Source: an uncultured Ruminococcus sp. (GTDB lineage: Bacteria; Bacillota_A; Clostridia; Oscillospirales; Ruminococcaceae). Taken from it: a stretch of 7,410 nt of DNA. Shown piece after piece: positions 5,900-7,410 of this stretch. Where the stretch lies: the NCBI GenBank assembly GCA_902782875.1, contig CACZPE010000388.1:1-7410 (forward strand). Direction: 5' to 3'. Numbering within the stretch: the first letter of the stretch is position 1; each line of letters starts with the position of its first letter. The notes beneath the pieces were generated by a model. It saw nothing but the letters and a program-made list of their open reading frames with translations. It did not search any database and had not been told where the DNA came from. The position numbers and the translations under genes are program-made.

Positions 5900-7297
5900 A
5901 TGAAGAGAAACAGAATATCGGGAGCGGCAGCTGCAGTGTCGCTGGCGCTGATTATATGCAGCGGTACGGTCAGTGCGCAGAGCACGGATATCAACGACTT
6001 TGTAAGACAGCCGCACAATGTCTCCTATGCGATGACTGATGCAGCATACTGGACAAGAGATCTGAATGATGCTCCCATAAGAACTCCCGAGCAGATAATA
6101 CAGTTCAACGCGGAGAATGTGATAACCCTGGGTGATATGTCTGAGGGAGAGCTCACACTCTATGAGCTCGGTGACACGATATCCGGATCAAGGGTCAGAG
6201 AGCTGGTGAACGGGGTGTCTTCGCCGTCAGAGCCGTCAGAGTGCTATCTGAACGGCAGGCCGACCACACAGGAATACTGGGAGAAGCTTGAAAAGAAGCT
6301 CAACTCAGAGAATATCCCGGATACCGTACAGATAAGATACGGCTTTTCCACCGCAAGGTCGAGTCTGCGCATATATCCGAGCACGGATTTCATCGGCGAG
6401 GACAAGGAAGACAGATTCTATGACCTGATGGTCATGTCGGAGTATATGCCCTTTCAGCCGCTGGCTGTAGTACACGAGACTGCGGACGGCGAATGGTACT
6501 ACGTGCTGTTTGACGGATTCGGCGGATGGGTGCAGAAAAAGTACGTCGCTTTCTGCGACAGCCGCGAGGAATGGCTTGAGCGTTCAGAGCCCGAGGATTT
6601 TCTCGTAGTCACGGGAAGAGAGCTGCGTCTGCAGTACGACGAGAAATGCCGTGCCCTTTCAAATCAGCTCATCCCCATGGGCACAAAGCTTCCCCTGGTG
6701 AAGAGGACCGATGCGCCGCGATTCATAAATGACCGCGACACCGCAGGATGCTATATAGTAAAGCTTCCCGTGAGGGGAAATGACGGCAGGATAACCGACA
6801 GATACTCGCTTATATCCGAAAAGGAAGATGTACATATCGGGTATCTTGAATACACATCAAAGAATGTGGTCGATCTTGCCATGAAGCGCTACGGCGACCG
6901 CTACGGCTGGGCAGGCCTGGGTTATTCTAACGACTGCTCGGGCATCACCGATGAGATCTTCAGGTGCTTCGGGATAAAGCTGCCGAGAGTAAGCTCGCAG
7001 ATAGGCGCTGTGAATGCGGTAAAGAACTTCGATGTGACAGGGTATACCGATGAGGAGAAGCTTGAACTGCTGAAGACCGTTCCCGCAGGCACGGTGCTCT
7101 ATATCAGGGGACATATCATGATATATCTCGGTATGAAGGAAGGCACTCCCTTCTGCATAAGTGCGGCAGGCACGTATTACGATGACGAGGGAGACGCCTA
7201 TGAAGTAAACTGCGTCACCATAAACGATATGACACAGACATACCGCAAGAGCGGAAATACATGGCTCACCGACCTTGCGGGCGTGATAATAGTATAA
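5900..7297 (+). CDS. Secreted NlpC/P60 cell-wall endopeptidase with N-terminal stabilising and SH3-like domains
   Basis: The 465-residue product starts at the ATG at 5900, with GAGAGGA nine bases upstream. Residues 1-26 form a signal peptide (KRNR, then a hydrophobic core, VSA before the cut). Cys20 follows Ile, so this is a poor lipobox. Residues about 30-150, including PEQIIQFNAENV, match the stabilising region of YkfC-like NlpC/P60 proteins; two SH3-like segments follow (about 150-220 with WYYVLFDGFGGWVQKKYV, and about 235-315). The catalytic domain spans about 325-465. YGWAGLGYSNDCSGI gives the nucleophile Cys346 (6935-6937) and RGHIMIYLG gives His405 (7112-7114). The third polar catalytic position, where a His is usual (viHa), reads CISA, so it would be Ser421. 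Such enzymes cut D-Glu to diamino-acid bonds in peptidoglycan stem peptides, usually in turnover or recycling. Whether this one is active depends on the third residue. It appears to be transcribed alone; no convincing promoter was found. Confidence 0.92.
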   Translation: MKRNRISGAAAAVSLALIICSGTVSAQSTDINDFVRQPHNVSYAMTDAAYWTRDLNDAPIRTPEQIIQFNAENVITLGDMSEGELTLYELGDTISGSRVRELVNGVSSPSEPSECYLNGRPTTQEYWEKLEKKLNSENIPDTVQIRYGFSTARSSLRIYPSTDFIGEDKEDRFYDLMVMSEYMPFQPLAVVHETADGEWYYVLFDGFGGWVQKKYVAFCDSREEWLERSEPEDFLVVTGRELRLQYDEKCRALSNQLIPMGTKLPLVKRTDAPRFINDRDTAGCYIVKLPVRGNDGRITDRYSLISEKEDVHIGYLEYTSKNVVDLAMKRYGDRYGWAGLGYSNDCSGITDEIFRCFGIKLPRVSSQIGAVNAVKNFDVTGYTDEEKLELLKTVPAGTVLYIRGHIMIYLGMKEGTPFCISAAGTYYDDEGDAYEVNCVTINDMTQTYRKSGNTWLTDLAGVIIV

Positions 7298-7410
7298 CTA
7301 AAGCAGTTTTGCACAGGCAAATGAAAGGGGCTGTAAAAAAACACGCCCCCGAAAATAAAGAATGAAAAGCCATTCCCTAAAACCAAACTGCAAGAACAGA
7401 CCATAAATCA

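Noticed and set aside
7327..7349. GGGGC/GCCCC hairpin after the NlpC/P60 gene
   Set aside because: The stem is only 5 bases with a 13-base loop, and no T tract follows on the plus strand. It is too weak to call a terminator.
7198..7404. Minus-strand open frame of 68 codons at the right end
   Set aside because: It overlaps the end of the NlpC/P60 gene, has no ribosome site, and its product is a low-complexity Phe/Ser/Val-rich sequence.

Overview
The window looks like chromosomal DNA from a Ruminococcus-type (Oscillospiraceae, class Clostridia) gut or rumen bacterium. The evidence is indirect: strong AGGAG-type ribosome sites, sigma-A style promoters, a PNPase with the GISCGLI motif I associate with this family, a Gram-positive style secreted NlpC/P60 protein, and codon use rich in AAG, GAG, ATA and AGA/AGG at roughly 50% GC. 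No rRNA, tRNA, CRISPR array, insertion sequence or phage gene is visible. The genus is an inference.

Left part (1-2204). The window opens inside pnp (polynucleotide phosphorylase), which ends in a strong hairpin terminator. Facing it on the minus strand is a two-gene unit: a stand-alone LytTR DNA-binding regulator (2068-1622), then, 19 bases later, a membrane protein with two transmembrane helices and a large predicted extracytoplasmic domain (1602-856). The regulator has a good promoter (TTGACT, 18 bases, TATAAT). Just upstream of its -35 box lie three copies of a 10-base direct repeat (TGCAAGATAT) at an exact 21-base period, which is the geometry expected of LytTR operators. This looks like a self-regulating LytTR regulator plus membrane partner and is the most interesting element here.

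Middle (2250-4772). Divergent from the regulator is a complete glycogen/alpha-glucan phosphorylase (glgP) with its own promoter, all expected active-site residues, and a strong terminator. The repeat array lies between the two divergent promoters.

Right part (4800-7410). A promoter leads into a two-gene partner-switching module: a protein that resembles a degenerate RsbW/SpoIIAB-type (GHKL) anti-sigma kinase, and a STAS anti-anti-sigma protein with the usual phospho-acceptor serine. A 170-base non-coding gap with inverted repeats follows. Then comes a secreted cell-wall endopeptidase of the NlpC/P60 class with N-terminal stabilising and SH3-like regions; its third catalytic position appears to be Ser instead of His. 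The last 113 bases hold nothing I can assign.

Taken together, the window has one RNA-decay gene, one glycogen-use gene, one cell-wall enzyme and two separate small signalling modules (LytTR/membrane and STAS/kinase-like). The first 240 or so bases differ clearly in base composition and codon use from the rest of pnp, so either recombination or a mis-join near base 240 should be considered.
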